This document shows positions 8,190 to 15,983 of a DNA stretch of 26,560 bases, in pieces. Each line of letters starts with the position of its first letter. Within the stretch, counting starts at the first letter, position 1. The stretch comes from DP-20 sp964539925 (GTDB taxonomy: Bacteria; Desulfobacterota; Binatia; UBA9968), in the NCBI GenBank assembly GCA_964539925.1, contig CAZILB010000040.1, positions 1 to 26,560 of the forward strand. The letters run 5' to 3'. A program made the translations under genes and the position numbers. The notes under the pieces are model-generated. The model did no database searches and was not told the DNA's origin. It saw nothing but the letters and a program-made list of their open reading frames with translations.

Positions 8190-9761
8190 TCAAACAACCG
8201 CCAATCCTTTTCTCTGCTTCACCGATTTGCCCAATGCGATCAGAAACATCACGCTCTTGCCGGCGGCATGGGGCGAGAAGAACTCCGTCACGTCGTCGTC
8301 GTAAAACGTGAGGCCCGAAGCACCCAGGCGCTGGGTGTAGGCGGCGAGGTAAAGCTTGCCGCCCACGACCGCGGCTTCGAGCTGAGCCGCGCGGTAGCCG
8401 CGATTGCCGAAGCGCGCCAATGCGCGATTCAAATCGGCAAGGAAATAAACGTTGACACTGCAGTCCGCCGGAATTTCCTGCCCGAGACCGAGGTAGCCCG
8501 CCTCGGAGCGAAAGTCGCCTGCCTTTAACAATTCAAGCGCGTTTTCCTGCCGCCGGTAGAAATAAGCGCCGGCGGGAAGGCCCTCGACGGCGTGAACGAT
8601 CAAATAGATATCGTTCAACGATTCATCCCCCGAACTCAAAAAATCCGCCTCGATGCCGCGTGTGGTCCGCTCGAGCATGATCGAGAGTTGCTCGAAGGTA
8701 ATTCCTTCGCGGGCAAACTCGCGGGTTGATCCGCGCCGCATGATGACTTCCTCAAAGCTGTCCCGCGGCAAACCTTCATCCGCCGCCGGGGGAAGCGGAA
8801 TCAGCTCGTGCTCGGTACACCCTTCATCTTTTATCCTTTCGCCTTCCGCCCTTCGCCTTTTCTCCCTCCACGCCTTGACTTCCGCGGCGCTTTCCAAAGA
8901 CGAGGCTTCGTGCATCGCTCGAATCGCCGGATAATCGACCTCGGTCTTGGACAGCGGCGCCGTTTCCAACGCCAGCGGCGTCAACGGCGGAGACGGAGCG
9001 GCTCCGCTTTTCGTGGCACGGCCCAGCGCCGCCAGGGAGAGCGGCGCCTCGCGTTGTCCGTCCAAACCCAAAAGCTCGATCACCGTGGCATCAACAAATC
9101 CAACGACGACCTTCGCCGGTACTTTCCTGGCCGCCGCGGCTGCCAGGAGATTGGCGAGAATCGTGCCATTGTCCCAGTAACAGTGCCGGTAGGCGCGCGA
9201 CTGGTATTTCCAGGCGTTGCGCCAGAACGTTGACGCGCTGACGACCACGCAGGGAGCCTCCGCCACCGAGGGCTCTGCGCCGCTCGACTCCACCAAGACC
9301 GAGCGATAATCGCCGGCGCGCAATCTGCGCAGGGAGAAATCCTGGGGGCTGAATTGATAAACTCCCGCCCCAAGATCTTGCAGATCCCCGCAGACGAGAT
9401 AAAGATCGATGTGATAGAGGGCGCCGGTGCAAGCCGCCGCGCGAAACAAGATCTCGCCGCCGGGATAACTGCGCCTCTTGGTAATACCGGCGGAGAGAAA
9501 AAGCATTTCCGCCAGAGCTTGACGCGTGGGAATGATTTGCCGCCGAAGATCCACCGCCGGCACCGACATCGCCATCAGCGCCGGCATTCCCGAAGATGTC
9601 AGCTCCTGAGGTAAAGAAATCGGCTCGAGCTTGGGATAAATCTTGAACGGCCGCGGCTGGTTCTCCCAATCGAGATAATGGCGATTTCTTCGGATGCTCT
9701 CATAGGAATGCTTAGTGCCGTTGTGATAAGTCCACGCGGCTTCGATTTCGTGGTTTTTCAT
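8190..9761 (-). CDS. SagB-type tandem nitroreductase-fold dehydrogenase
   Basis: This is a 523-residue FMN-dependent oxidoreductase of the SagB/ThcOx type with two nitroreductase folds: about residues 75-255 (AEMLFLSAGITKRR, then FRAAACTGALYHIDLYLV) and about 335-520 (VIMRRGSTREFAREGITFEQLSIML, then LNDIYLIVHAVEGLPAGAYFY). A charged, low-complexity linker joins them. SagB proteins oxidise azolines to azoles in thiazole/oxazole-modified peptides, but free-standing tandem forms are common in genomes without such peptides. No YcaO cyclase, precursor peptide or transporter is seen within the window, though a gap lies directly downstream. ATG at 9761 is chosen because GGGAG lies 5-9 nt upstream; the frame stays open to 9968 but that part is non-coding repeat. 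Chemistry and substrate are unknown. Confidence 0.82.
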   Translation of the reverse strand: MKNHEIEAAWTYHNGTKHSYESIRRNRHYLDWENQPRPFKIYPKLEPISLPQELTSSGMPALMAMSVPAVDLRRQIIPTRQALAEMLFLSAGITKRRSYPGGEILFRAAACTGALYHIDLYLVCGDLQDLGAGVYQFSPQDFSLRRLRAGDYRSVLVESSGAEPSVAEAPCVVVSASTFWRNAWKYQSRAYRHCYWDNGTILANLLAAAAARKVPAKVVVGFVDATVIELLGLDGQREAPLSLAALGRATKSGAAPSPPLTPLALETAPLSKTEVDYPAIRAMHEASSLESAAEVKAWREKRRRAEGERIKDEGCTEHELIPLPPAADEGLPRDSFEEVIMRRGSTREFAREGITFEQLSIMLERTTRGIEADFLSSGDESLNDIYLIVHAVEGLPAGAYFYRRQENALELLKAGDFRSEAGYLGLGQEIPADCSVNVYFLADLNRALARFGNRGYRAAQLEAAVVGGKLYLAAYTQRLGASGLTFYDDDVTEFFSPHAAGKSVMFLIALGKSVKQRKGLAVV

Positions 9762-9840
9762 GACACTCTCCCGGCAAATTTCCCGATGTAAGCCTATCAC
9801 CGGCGAGCGTTCATCACTAGAGTTTCCCGTGTCGCTACAG

Positions 9841-9887
9841 GGGCAGAGCCAGATTTCTCTGCCCGCCCCGACGGGCGGTAACGCCCG
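9841..9887. repeat. Hairpin-rich intergenic segment, possible dispersed repeat
   Basis: GGGCAGAG (9841-9848) pairs perfectly with CTCTGCCC (9857-9864), and CGGGCG (9872-9877) pairs with CGCCCG (9882-9887) across a GTAA loop. The surrounding minus-strand frames give low-complexity Arg/Pro-rich translations of the sort produced by dispersed intergenic repeats. It might be a REP-like element or part of a leader for the SagB-type gene. Confidence 0.4.
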
Positions 9888-10020
9888 GTGGCCCATCCGA
9901 GCGCGCCTGTCGTGCGCCGCGACCGCTGCCAAGCCCGGATTCTTCATGCGGCGAGGAATCGCGACCACGTCGATGGCGGGAAGGTTCTGAACGAGCGAAG
10001 GCGATAGTCCTGTAGCTTAT

Positions 10021-10107
10021 GTTCAAAGTTCAAGGTTCCAGGTTTAATGTATGCTGAAGCCTTCAGCAGGATGCTTAAACCGTTGATCCTGACTTTGAAC
10101 GTTGAAC
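10021..10107. repeat. Palindromic GTTCAA/TTGAAC element, MITE-like
   Basis: The left end (10021-10035) and the reverse complement of the right end (10093-10107) agree at 13 of 15 positions, each built from two GTTCAA copies 7 nt apart. Inside, GGTTTAA (10041-10047) is mirrored by TTAAACC (10075-10081), and the centre GCTGAA-GCC-TTCAGC (10053-10067) is a perfect hairpin. The whole 87 bases could fold as one long arm, as small non-autonomous mobile elements or REP doublets do. No target duplication was identified. Confidence 0.5.
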
Positions 10108-10190
10108 ATCGAACCGGCGTGTCGCCTTCGCCCCGGAGAATTTGCCCCGCCATTTTCGTTTACAACAAGTAATCCGAGGCAGGGGCGATT

Positions 10191-10218
10191 TTGAATTATC
10201 GTCCGGGCCCGCTATAAT
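10191..10218 (+). promoter_or_regulatory. Sigma-70 promoter for the amidotransferase gene
   Basis: TTGAAT (10191-10196) and a consensus TATAAT (10213-10218) are 16 nt apart. Transcription would begin near 10225, about 30 nt before the ATG at 10254. This also argues against a TTG start at 10218, which would lie inside the -10 element. Confidence 0.65.
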
Positions 10219-10253
10219 TGGTTCGATTTGGATATGATGCCTCTTCCACCGTC

Positions 10254-11000
10254 ATGAAAAAGCTCCTGGTCCTCCAGCATGTCGCGCACGAGCTTCTGGG
10301 AACCCTGAATCCGTTGCTCAAAAGGGCTGGCTTTCGCATCCGCTACGTCAACTTTGCCCGCCATCCAGACGCACAGCCGACGCTGGACGGGTACGACGGA
10401 CTGGTGATCCTGGGCGGGCCGATGAGCGTCAATGATGCCGGCCGGCTGCCTTACTTGACTGCGGAAATGAAACTTATTGAAGCGGCTCTGGTAAGAAACA
10501 TTCCCGTCCTGGGAATCTGCCTGGGCGCGCAGTTGATCGCCAAGACTCTCGGCGCCGCGGTTTATCCAACTCGGGAGAAAGAAATCGGCTGGTACGATGT
10601 CTCGCCGACGGATCAAGCGTGTGGCGATCCGCTGGTGCGTACGTTCGCTGCCACCGAGAAAATTTTTCAATGGCACGGCGAGACCTTCGACATCCCCCGC
10701 AGCACGCGCCACCTCGCCGTTTCGTCCTTGTGCGCCAACCAGGCGTTTCGTTATGGCGCCATGGTCTACGGATTTCAGTTTCACCTGGAAGTGGACGAGC
10801 CGATGATTCAAAGCTGGCTGCGCGTCGCCGAAAACCGGCGTGAGGTCACCGCCCTGAACGGAGACCGGACTCCCGAGCGCATTCAACACGACACGATGGA
10901 GCACATCGGCCGCCTGCGTGAGCTCAGCGAACGGGTCTTTGGCGAATTTATCAACCTGTTCGGAATGGAGAAGAAGCTGCTGAGGCTTTCATCGCGTTGA
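10254..11000 (+). CDS. Class I glutamine amidotransferase (GMP synthase-like)
   Basis: This is a stand-alone 248-residue class I glutamine amidotransferase domain, of the kind annotated as GMP synthase-like or YfeJ-like. It has the oxyanion segment LVILGGPMSVND (50-61), the nucleophile elbow GICLGAQ with Cys89, and the remaining triad in FQFHLEV (His177, Glu179); EIGWYD and QWHGETFDIP are also typical. ATG at 10254 was chosen over the upstream TTG because a good promoter ends at 10218. No strong ribosome site is seen. Family members either hydrolyse glutamine for an unknown partner or act on gamma-glutamyl compounds such as glutathione conjugates; there is no partner synthase nearby, so the role stays open. 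It converges with the MFS gene, 22 nt apart. Confidence 0.84.
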   Translation: MKKLLVLQHVAHELLGTLNPLLKRAGFRIRYVNFARHPDAQPTLDGYDGLVILGGPMSVNDAGRLPYLTAEMKLIEAALVRNIPVLGICLGAQLIAKTLGAAVYPTREKEIGWYDVSPTDQACGDPLVRTFAATEKIFQWHGETFDIPRSTRHLAVSSLCANQAFRYGAMVYGFQFHLEVDEPMIQSWLRVAENRREVTALNGDRTPERIQHDTMEHIGRLRELSERVFGEFINLFGMEKKLLRLSSR

Positions 11001-11022
11001 GCCGCCGCCCCTTCGCGGGATG

Positions 11023-12267
11023 TTACGCCTTGGAGGCGGAAATCCGATAATCTCGCACATGCGGATACCCCAGAACCAGGATTCCCACGATCAGCAAACT
11101 GATAATGCCGCCGGCCGTGACCGCAAACTCCGCCCCGATCAACGCCGCCAGCGCGCCCGCTTGAAATTGTCCCAATTGCGGCCCGCTGTTGGTAAAAATG
11201 CTGTTGATCGACGCCATGCGACCGCGCAGTTCGTCGGGCGTCACCAGCTGATTGATAGTGGCGCGCAGAATGGCGCTGACGGCATCGCCCACACCCAATC
11301 CGACAAGCGCCAAGATCGAAAGCCAAAAGACTGAAGAGTTGCCGAAAAGAAGCAAGCAAACCCCGCAAAGCGTCACGCCGAAGAGGATCCAGTGCCCGGC
11401 GCGCCGTACCGGACCCCACAAGCTGAAGCCCGCGGCGCCGAGCAGGGCGCCGGCGGCGCTTGCGGCGTAGAGCAATCCCAAGCCTTGCGGCCCTACGACC
11501 AGAATATCCCGCGCATAAATTGGATAAAGCGACCGTGCCGTGCCGAAGATATTGGCGCCAAAGTCCATCATCAAAAATGGAAAAATCACGGCGTGACCCC
11601 AGACAAAGCGAAATCCGGCGCGGAGCGAGTCGAGGGAGATCGTGCGCCAACCGCCGCGCGCGGGCAATTGAGTACGAATCATAGAGAGAAACACCAGCAT
11701 GCTTAACCACGAAACCGCGTCCACGGCGTAGCAAACCGCCGGACCGGCGAAGGCCAATACGATGCCCGCCAAGGAGGGACCGGCGATGGTCGCGATTTGC
11801 CGTTGGGTGCTGAAAATGGCGACGGCGCGGGACAGCTCTTCGACCGGAACGAGATTGGGGACGATGGATTGGCGCGACGGCGACTCCAGCGAGCTGAACA
11901 GCGCCAGCAGCACCGTCACGGCGTAAAGCGTCAACGGGGTCACCTGCCCGGCCCAAGAAAGCAGCGCCAGCGCTCCGGAGACGAAAAACAGGCTTGCCTG
12001 TGTGACGAGCATCAGTTTCCTCCGGTTCACCGCGTCGGCCAGGAGCCCGCCGAACAGGAGAATGAACATCTGCGGCACCGCGCGCACCAGGCCGAGCATG
12101 CCGATCTGCAGCGGCGAATTCGTCAGCTCGTAAATCTGCCAGGCCATGGCGACCTGGGTAAACTGGCTGCCGGCGCTGGAGAGCAGCAGCCCGGTCCAGA
12201 ACAGCCGAAAATCCCGATGCCGCAATGGCGAAGGAATCCTCTGCTTGCCCGGAGACGGCAATTTCAT
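11023..12267 (-). CDS. MFS transporter, EntS-like exporter
   Basis: This is a major facilitator protein of the MFS_3/EntS group, of which the best-known member exports enterobactin. The 414 residues hold about 10-12 hydrophobic segments; the N-terminus RHRDFRLFWTGLLLSSAGSQFTQVAMAWQIYELT and the loop GGLLADAVNRRKLM (the cytoplasmic loop 2-3 signature) are characteristic. ATG at 12267 has no clear ribosome site. It is last in a minus-strand series after mutM, 75 nt downstream, and the gap between them carries a TTGAAC tandem repeat, so it may have its own control. No siderophore genes are near; the cargo is unknown. Confidence 0.85.
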   Translation of the reverse strand: MKLPSPGKQRIPSPLRHRDFRLFWTGLLLSSAGSQFTQVAMAWQIYELTNSPLQIGMLGLVRAVPQMFILLFGGLLADAVNRRKLMLVTQASLFFVSGALALLSWAGQVTPLTLYAVTVLLALFSSLESPSRQSIVPNLVPVEELSRAVAIFSTQRQIATIAGPSLAGIVLAFAGPAVCYAVDAVSWLSMLVFLSMIRTQLPARGGWRTISLDSLRAGFRFVWGHAVIFPFLMMDFGANIFGTARSLYPIYARDILVVGPQGLGLLYAASAAGALLGAAGFSLWGPVRRAGHWILFGVTLCGVCLLLFGNSSVFWLSILALVGLGVGDAVSAILRATINQLVTPDELRGRMASINSIFTNSGPQLGQFQAGALAALIGAEFAVTAGGIISLLIVGILVLGYPHVRDYRISASKA

Positions 12268-12301
12268 GGGGCGAGGCTCGTTCGCCGGCGTCCGAAACGC
12301 C

Positions 12302-12334
12302 TTGAACCGCTTGAACGTTTTGAACGACTTGAAC
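12302..12334. repeat. Four TTGAAC units with exact 9-bp period
   Basis: TTGAAC occurs at 12302, 12311, 12320 and 12329, each followed by three variable bases, in the gap between mutM and the MFS gene. A fixed period with variable spacers suggests either degenerate tandem duplication or an array of protein sites. Confidence 0.6.
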
Positions 12335-12342
12335 CCATCGTC

Positions 12343-13164
12343 CTATTTTTGACACCCCGGACAATAAAACGCGCTGCGGTTACCGATGGCGACGCGTTTA
12401 ATCACGCTCGGGCAAAGACGACAGAACTCGCCTTCGCGGTCGTATACCCTCAGATGGTTCTGAAACTCGCCGGCCTTGTCATCGGCGTTGCGGTAATCCG
12501 AAAATGACGTGCCGCACCAGCGGATCGCGTCCCGCAGCAGGGCTGGAATCATCCACGCGATCTTCTCCACCTGCCTGCGCGTCAGCCGACACGCTCGCAC
12601 CGTCGGTTTGATGCCGGTCAGCGCGAGAATCTCGTTGGCGTAGATGTTGCCAAGCCCGGCGATGATACGCTGATCGAGCAAGAGATCGCGAATGCGCCGT
12701 TCCGAAGCGCGTGTAAAACGAAACAAGTATTCGCCGCTCAGCGCGCGGGCAAAGGGATCCAAACCGATTCGGCCAAACTGCGGCAGCGCCGGCAGGTCGT
12801 TTCTTGGCGTCACCAGCGACAAGCCAAAGCGACGCGGATCGTGATAGCGCAGCTCGACGCCGTCGTCGAGGGCGGCGATGATGTGATCGTGTTTTCTCTG
12901 CGCCGTGTTCGGGCCGACGCAGATCAGCTTGCCGGACATGCCTAGATGAAACAGCCAGATGAGGTCGTGCGAAAGATTCAAAAGGATATACTTGGCGAGG
13001 CGATCGATCGATTCGATCCGTTTTCCTGCCAGCGCCCCCAGCTGTGTTTCGTCCACGGGGACTCGCAGTCGCCGCTCCAGCACTCGAATTTGAGTGATCG
13101 TCCGGCCCACAAGATGGGGCCGCAGGCTGCGGCAAACGGTTTCGACTTCGGGCAGCTCGGGCAT
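12343..13164 (-). CDS. mutM: Formamidopyrimidine-DNA glycosylase
   Basis: This bifunctional base-excision enzyme removes 8-oxoguanine and formamidopyrimidines and cuts the DNA backbone. The diagnostic N-terminus MPELPEVETV supplies the catalytic Pro2 and Glu3; Lys58 in RLAKYI matches the conserved lysine; the helix-two-turn-helix segment is GLGNIYANE (about 171-178); and the C-terminal zinc finger has Cys248, Cys251, Cys268 and Cys271 with Arg263 before the last pair. Length, 273 residues, is standard. The gene follows rsmA on the same strand after 76 nt. Ribosome site is weak. Identification is secure. Confidence 0.96.
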   Translation of the reverse strand: MPELPEVETVCRSLRPHLVGRTITQIRVLERRLRVPVDETQLGALAGKRIESIDRLAKYILLNLSHDLIWLFHLGMSGKLICVGPNTAQRKHDHIIAALDDGVELRYHDPRRFGLSLVTPRNDLPALPQFGRIGLDPFARALSGEYLFRFTRASERRIRDLLLDQRIIAGLGNIYANEILALTGIKPTVRACRLTRRQVEKIAWMIPALLRDAIRWCGTSFSDYRNADDKAGEFQNHLRVYDREGEFCRLCPSVIKRVAIGNRSAFYCPGCQK

Positions 13165-13224
13165 GGGGGTTTGGGGCCAAAGATTAGTGTTTAGCGATTC
13201 AACGATCAGTCCTGAGTAGTCAGT

Positions 13225-13239
13225 GACCCGCAGCGGGTC
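13225..13239. repeat. Perfect short hairpin between rsmA and mutM
   Basis: GACCCG (13225-13230) and CGGGTC (13234-13239) form a 6-bp stem with a CAG loop, directly after the rsmA stop on the minus strand. No T-run follows, so it is not a canonical terminator. Confidence 0.4.
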
Positions 13240-13240
13240 G

Positions 13241-14101
13241 TCAGCCGTCGGTCGTGAGCAAGAACCGGCTGCTCGCGACCCGGGCGAGCTTGATAAATTC
13301 CTGAATGCTCAAGGTTTCGCCCCGACGCTTGGGATCGACGCCCTGTGAACGAAGAAAATCTTCGATTTCGTCGCGACCTCCCTTTAACCAGGCGCTCAAG
13401 GCGTTGCCCAGGGTCTTTCGCCTCTGGCCGAAAGCCGCACGCACCAATCCCCGCAACAGAGGGATCTCATCTTCCGCGATTAAGGGTGCGTCGAAAAGTT
13501 CGATCTTCAGTACCGTCGATCGCACCTTGGGCCGCGGAAAAAAGGCCTCCGGGGACACCGAAAGCTTATCGGTGACCCGCCCGTGCGCCTGGCACCAGAC
13601 GGACAGCGTGCCGTAGTCTTTTGTCCCGGGGGCGGCGGCGATACGGTCGGCAACCTCTTTTTGTACCATCAAAACCAGCGTGGAAATATAGTCGCGCCAG
13701 TCGAAAACACGAAACAGAACCGGCGTCGAAATACTGTAAGGCAGATTACCGGCTAGTTTGATTTTTCTTTCGGGAAGCAGTGCCGGCAAAGCAACCTCCA
13801 AAATATCGCCATGAATCAAGCGCAGCTTCGAACTCGCTGCGAACTCGCTGTGCCGCAAGCGCTCGAACAGCACGGGATCGATTTCCACCGCCAAGACCCT
13901 CTCCGCCCGCTCCAGCAACCGCCGGGTTAGGAATCCCAATCCCGGACCGATTTCGACGACTGCGTCGTTCGAACCGAGATCGAGTAAGCGCAGAATGGAC
14001 TCAATGACACGTTCATGGATCAAAAAATTTTGCCCAAGTCTTTTCCTCGGCCGGAATGCCGTTTCGCGCAACGCTGCGCGAACTTCCTCATAAAGAGTCA
14101 T
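13241..14101 (-). CDS. rsmA: 16S rRNA dimethyladenosine transferase
   Basis: RsmA (KsgA) dimethylates two adjacent adenosines near the 3' end of 16S rRNA late in small-subunit assembly, using S-adenosylmethionine. Signatures are RKRLGQNFL (19-27), the SAM-binding loop VVEIGPGLGFLT (48-59), the acidic strand VLAVEID (69-75) and the target-base motif N119-L-P-Y122. I prefer ATG 14101 (286 residues), which has AAGGGG 5 nt upstream; the ATG at 14119 lies inside a TTGAAC repeat and adds only six unlike residues. It follows tsaD by 45 nt in the same direction. Confidence 0.95.
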   Translation of the reverse strand: MTLYEEVRAALRETAFRPRKRLGQNFLIHERVIESILRLLDLGSNDAVVEIGPGLGFLTRRLLERAERVLAVEIDPVLFERLRHSEFAASSKLRLIHGDILEVALPALLPERKIKLAGNLPYSISTPVLFRVFDWRDYISTLVLMVQKEVADRIAAAPGTKDYGTLSVWCQAHGRVTDKLSVSPEAFFPRPKVRSTVLKIELFDAPLIAEDEIPLLRGLVRAAFGQRRKTLGNALSAWLKGGRDEIEDFLRSQGVDPKRRGETLSIQEFIKLARVASSRFLLTTDG

Positions 14102-14110
14102 TCCGGCCCC

Positions 14111-14139
14111 TTGAACCATTGAACCTTGAACACTTGAAC
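14111..14139. repeat. Four TTGAAC units, 7-8 bp period, before rsmA
   Basis: TTGAAC occurs at 14111, 14119, 14126 and 14134 in the 45-nt gap between tsaD and rsmA. It resembles the array before the MFS gene and the ends of the palindromic element at 10021-10107. It sits directly upstream of the rsmA ribosome site. Confidence 0.55.
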
Positions 14140-14146
14140 CGTGTCG

Positions 14147-15145
14147 TTAAAGCGTCAGATCGGCGTCGGCGTTGAGGCTGAAATCGTCGCGCCGGCCGCG
14201 CTTGAGCCAATGATAGCCGGTCAGTGCGATCATCGCGCCGTTATCGGTGCAAAACTTCGGCGCGGGAAAAAAGACTTGCAGTCCCTCCGCCTCCGCCCTT
14301 TCCGTCATTTTTTCGCGCAGGCGGCTGTTCGCCGCCACGCCGCCGGAGAGCACAATACGGCCGACCTGATTGGCGGTCGCCGCCATGATCGTCGGCGCCA
14401 CCAGCATATCCACCACCGCCTCTTGAAAGCTCGCGGCGATATCCGCCTGTGAATTTCTCACCTCTTCGCCGCCCCCGGACTTGAGATAGTGCCACACAGC
14501 CGTTTTGATGCCGCTGAAGCTGAACTCGTAGGCGGACTTCTTCAGCCGGGCGCGCGGAAAACGAACGGCTCTCGCGTCGCCGGACTTGGCGAGATCGTCG
14601 ATGATGCGCCCGCCGGGATAACCAAGCCCCATCATTTTGGCGACTTTATCATAAGCTTCGCCCGCGGCGTCGTCGCGCGTGCCGCCGAGATAGAGATAGT
14701 CGCCGACGGCGCGGACATTATAGAGCAGCGTATGGCCGCCGGAGGCGAGCAGCGCGATATAGGGAAAGACCACATCCTGCTCCAGTTGAATTGCCAGCAG
14801 ATGGGCTTCCAGATGATTGACGCCGACGTAGGGGATGCCGGTGCGAAAGGAAATCGCCTTGGCTAGCGACAGACCGACCAACAAGGAGCCGACCAGACCG
14901 GGCCCATAGGTCACCGCGATGCCATCGAGATCCGTTAATTTTGCACCAGCCGTTTTAAGAGCGGCGTCAATGATCGGCAGCACCGATTTGATGTGTTGGC
15001 GTGACGCCAGCTCGGGAACCACGCCGCCGTAACGACCATGGACCTCGTCCTGGGACGACACGATATTGGCCAAGATCGCGCGCCCGTCCCGAAGAACGGC
15101 CGCAGCCGTATCATCGCATGAAGTTTCAACGCCCAGGACAAGCAT
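14147..15145 (-). CDS. tsaD: tRNA N6-adenosine threonylcarbamoyltransferase
   Basis: TsaD transfers the threonylcarbamoyl group to A37 of ANN-decoding tRNAs, working with TsaB, TsaE and the product of TsaC. The N-terminus MLVLGVETSCDDTAAAV, the metal-binding pair His111 and His115 in NHLEAHLLA, and the late motif IVLSGGVAANSRLREKM are diagnostic. At 332 residues it is of normal size. It starts 14 nt after the TPR lipoprotein gene and is followed by rsmA, within an envelope/translation run. Identification is secure. Confidence 0.96.
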   Translation of the reverse strand: MLVLGVETSCDDTAAAVLRDGRAILANIVSSQDEVHGRYGGVVPELASRQHIKSVLPIIDAALKTAGAKLTDLDGIAVTYGPGLVGSLLVGLSLAKAISFRTGIPYVGVNHLEAHLLAIQLEQDVVFPYIALLASGGHTLLYNVRAVGDYLYLGGTRDDAAGEAYDKVAKMMGLGYPGGRIIDDLAKSGDARAVRFPRARLKKSAYEFSFSGIKTAVWHYLKSGGGEEVRNSQADIAASFQEAVVDMLVAPTIMAATANQVGRIVLSGGVAANSRLREKMTERAEAEGLQVFFPAPKFCTDNGAMIALTGYHWLKRGRRDDFSLNADADLTL

Positions 15146-15159
15146 ATGGGGAAGATTGT

Positions 15160-15969
15160 TTATCGGGCCGCGGCAGGAGTTTCCGCTTGCAACTGTGCCA
15201 AGCCATCCGCGGCGGTGCGGTTGCCGGCGTTCAAGCGCAGCGCGTACCGATAGCTCACCTCGGCCCGCTGCGACTGCCCTTGGGCGCGAAAATTTTCCCC
15301 GCGCAGAGCGTGCACTTCGGCCAGCCAGAAAGGTTCGCCGCCGAGACGGGACTCGGCGACGTCAAGAAAATTCATCGACTGTTGAAAGCGGCCAAGCAAG
15401 TGGTGAGCCTTGGCCAGATAGAAATAGCCGTAGGGATTGGTGGAGTCGACGACGATGGTCCTTTCCAAAGGCGTCAGCGCCCGGGCCGGTTCGCCGGCAT
15501 CGATAAGGCGGCGTCCCTGCTCAGCGAGGCGCAGTGATGCGGCGCGTTGCGGCGGCACGCCCGGAGTGATTTTGGCAAGCAATGAACTGTCATCGGGCAG
15601 CGGAGCCGGCAGGGCGGACGGCGGCTCTGTCCGTTCCACGGTCGTCCCACTTTCGCTGATCTGTGGTTGCCACGCCGGCTCCGGGCGTTCCTTGGCCGGC
15701 GAAGAAGGGGGCGCAGGCGGCATCTTGCCGCGGATATCTTGCTCGCGAATCGTGGAATCTTGCAACGCTGGCCGCCGGGACGATTCTACGACCGGTGGGG
15801 GCGGTGGCGGGGCCGCGGGTTGCGGCACGCGCGGCGGGGCTGGGGTACTGCTGACCGGCGGAGGTGGAGGATAGTACCGCTGCGGCGCACACCCGATAAC
15901 CGCTGCGAGACCTAGCAACATTACCGCAAACGATTTTTCCAGCCAAGAGCTTATTTCAGTGGAGTTCAT
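15160..15969 (-). CDS. Proline-rich TPR lipoprotein, unknown function
   Basis: This is a 269-residue exported protein of no family I recognise by name. The N-terminal hydrophobic segment FAVMLLGLAAVIGC ends in a lipobox with Cys27, so it should be lipid-anchored. A long proline-rich stretch (about residues 32-130, with runs of five or six prolines) follows, apt to span periplasm or wall. The C-terminal half (about 150-260) is helical with TPR-like repeats (AEQGRRLIDAGEPARALTPLERTI; YFYLAKAHHLLGRFQQSMNFLDVAES). It begins 14 nt after the PBP gene, suggesting a partner or regulator of peptidoglycan synthesis, in the manner of LpoA/LpoB; that is inference from context only. ATG 15969 was chosen because the signal peptide starts there. 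Confidence 0.75.
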   Translation of the reverse strand: MNSTEISSWLEKSFAVMLLGLAAVIGCAPQRYYPPPPPVSSTPAPPRVPQPAAPPPPPPVVESSRRPALQDSTIREQDIRGKMPPAPPSSPAKERPEPAWQPQISESGTTVERTEPPSALPAPLPDDSSLLAKITPGVPPQRAASLRLAEQGRRLIDAGEPARALTPLERTIVVDSTNPYGYFYLAKAHHLLGRFQQSMNFLDVAESRLGGEPFWLAEVHALRGENFRAQGQSQRAEVSYRYALRLNAGNRTAADGLAQLQAETPAAAR

Positions 15970-15983
15970 GGAACGCGGCCGGG

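Larger units (their letters stand above)
9762..10190. other. Non-coding stretch between divergent genes
   Basis: About 430 bases lie between the SagB-type start and the promoter of the amidotransferase gene. No protein-coding frame has family-like content. The part 9841-9887 holds several perfect hairpins, and 10021-10107 is a palindromic element with GTTCAA iterations; both are described separately. No tRNA or known riboswitch was recognised. Confidence 0.6.

Noticed and set aside
9762..9968. N-terminal extension of the SagB-type protein
   Set aside because: The extra 69 residues are low-complexity Arg/Gly/Pro translation of hairpin-rich DNA, while ATG 9761 has a good ribosome site and begins the family-like sequence.
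10883..12364. Long minus-strand frame of 493 codons overlapping the MFS gene
   Set aside because: Its translation is Arg/Gly-rich and lacks any family motif, whereas the other frame encodes a clear 414-residue MFS transporter; it is a high-GC shadow.
13225..13239. Rho-independent terminator between rsmA and mutM
   Set aside because: The hairpin is perfect but short and has no T-run on either strand.
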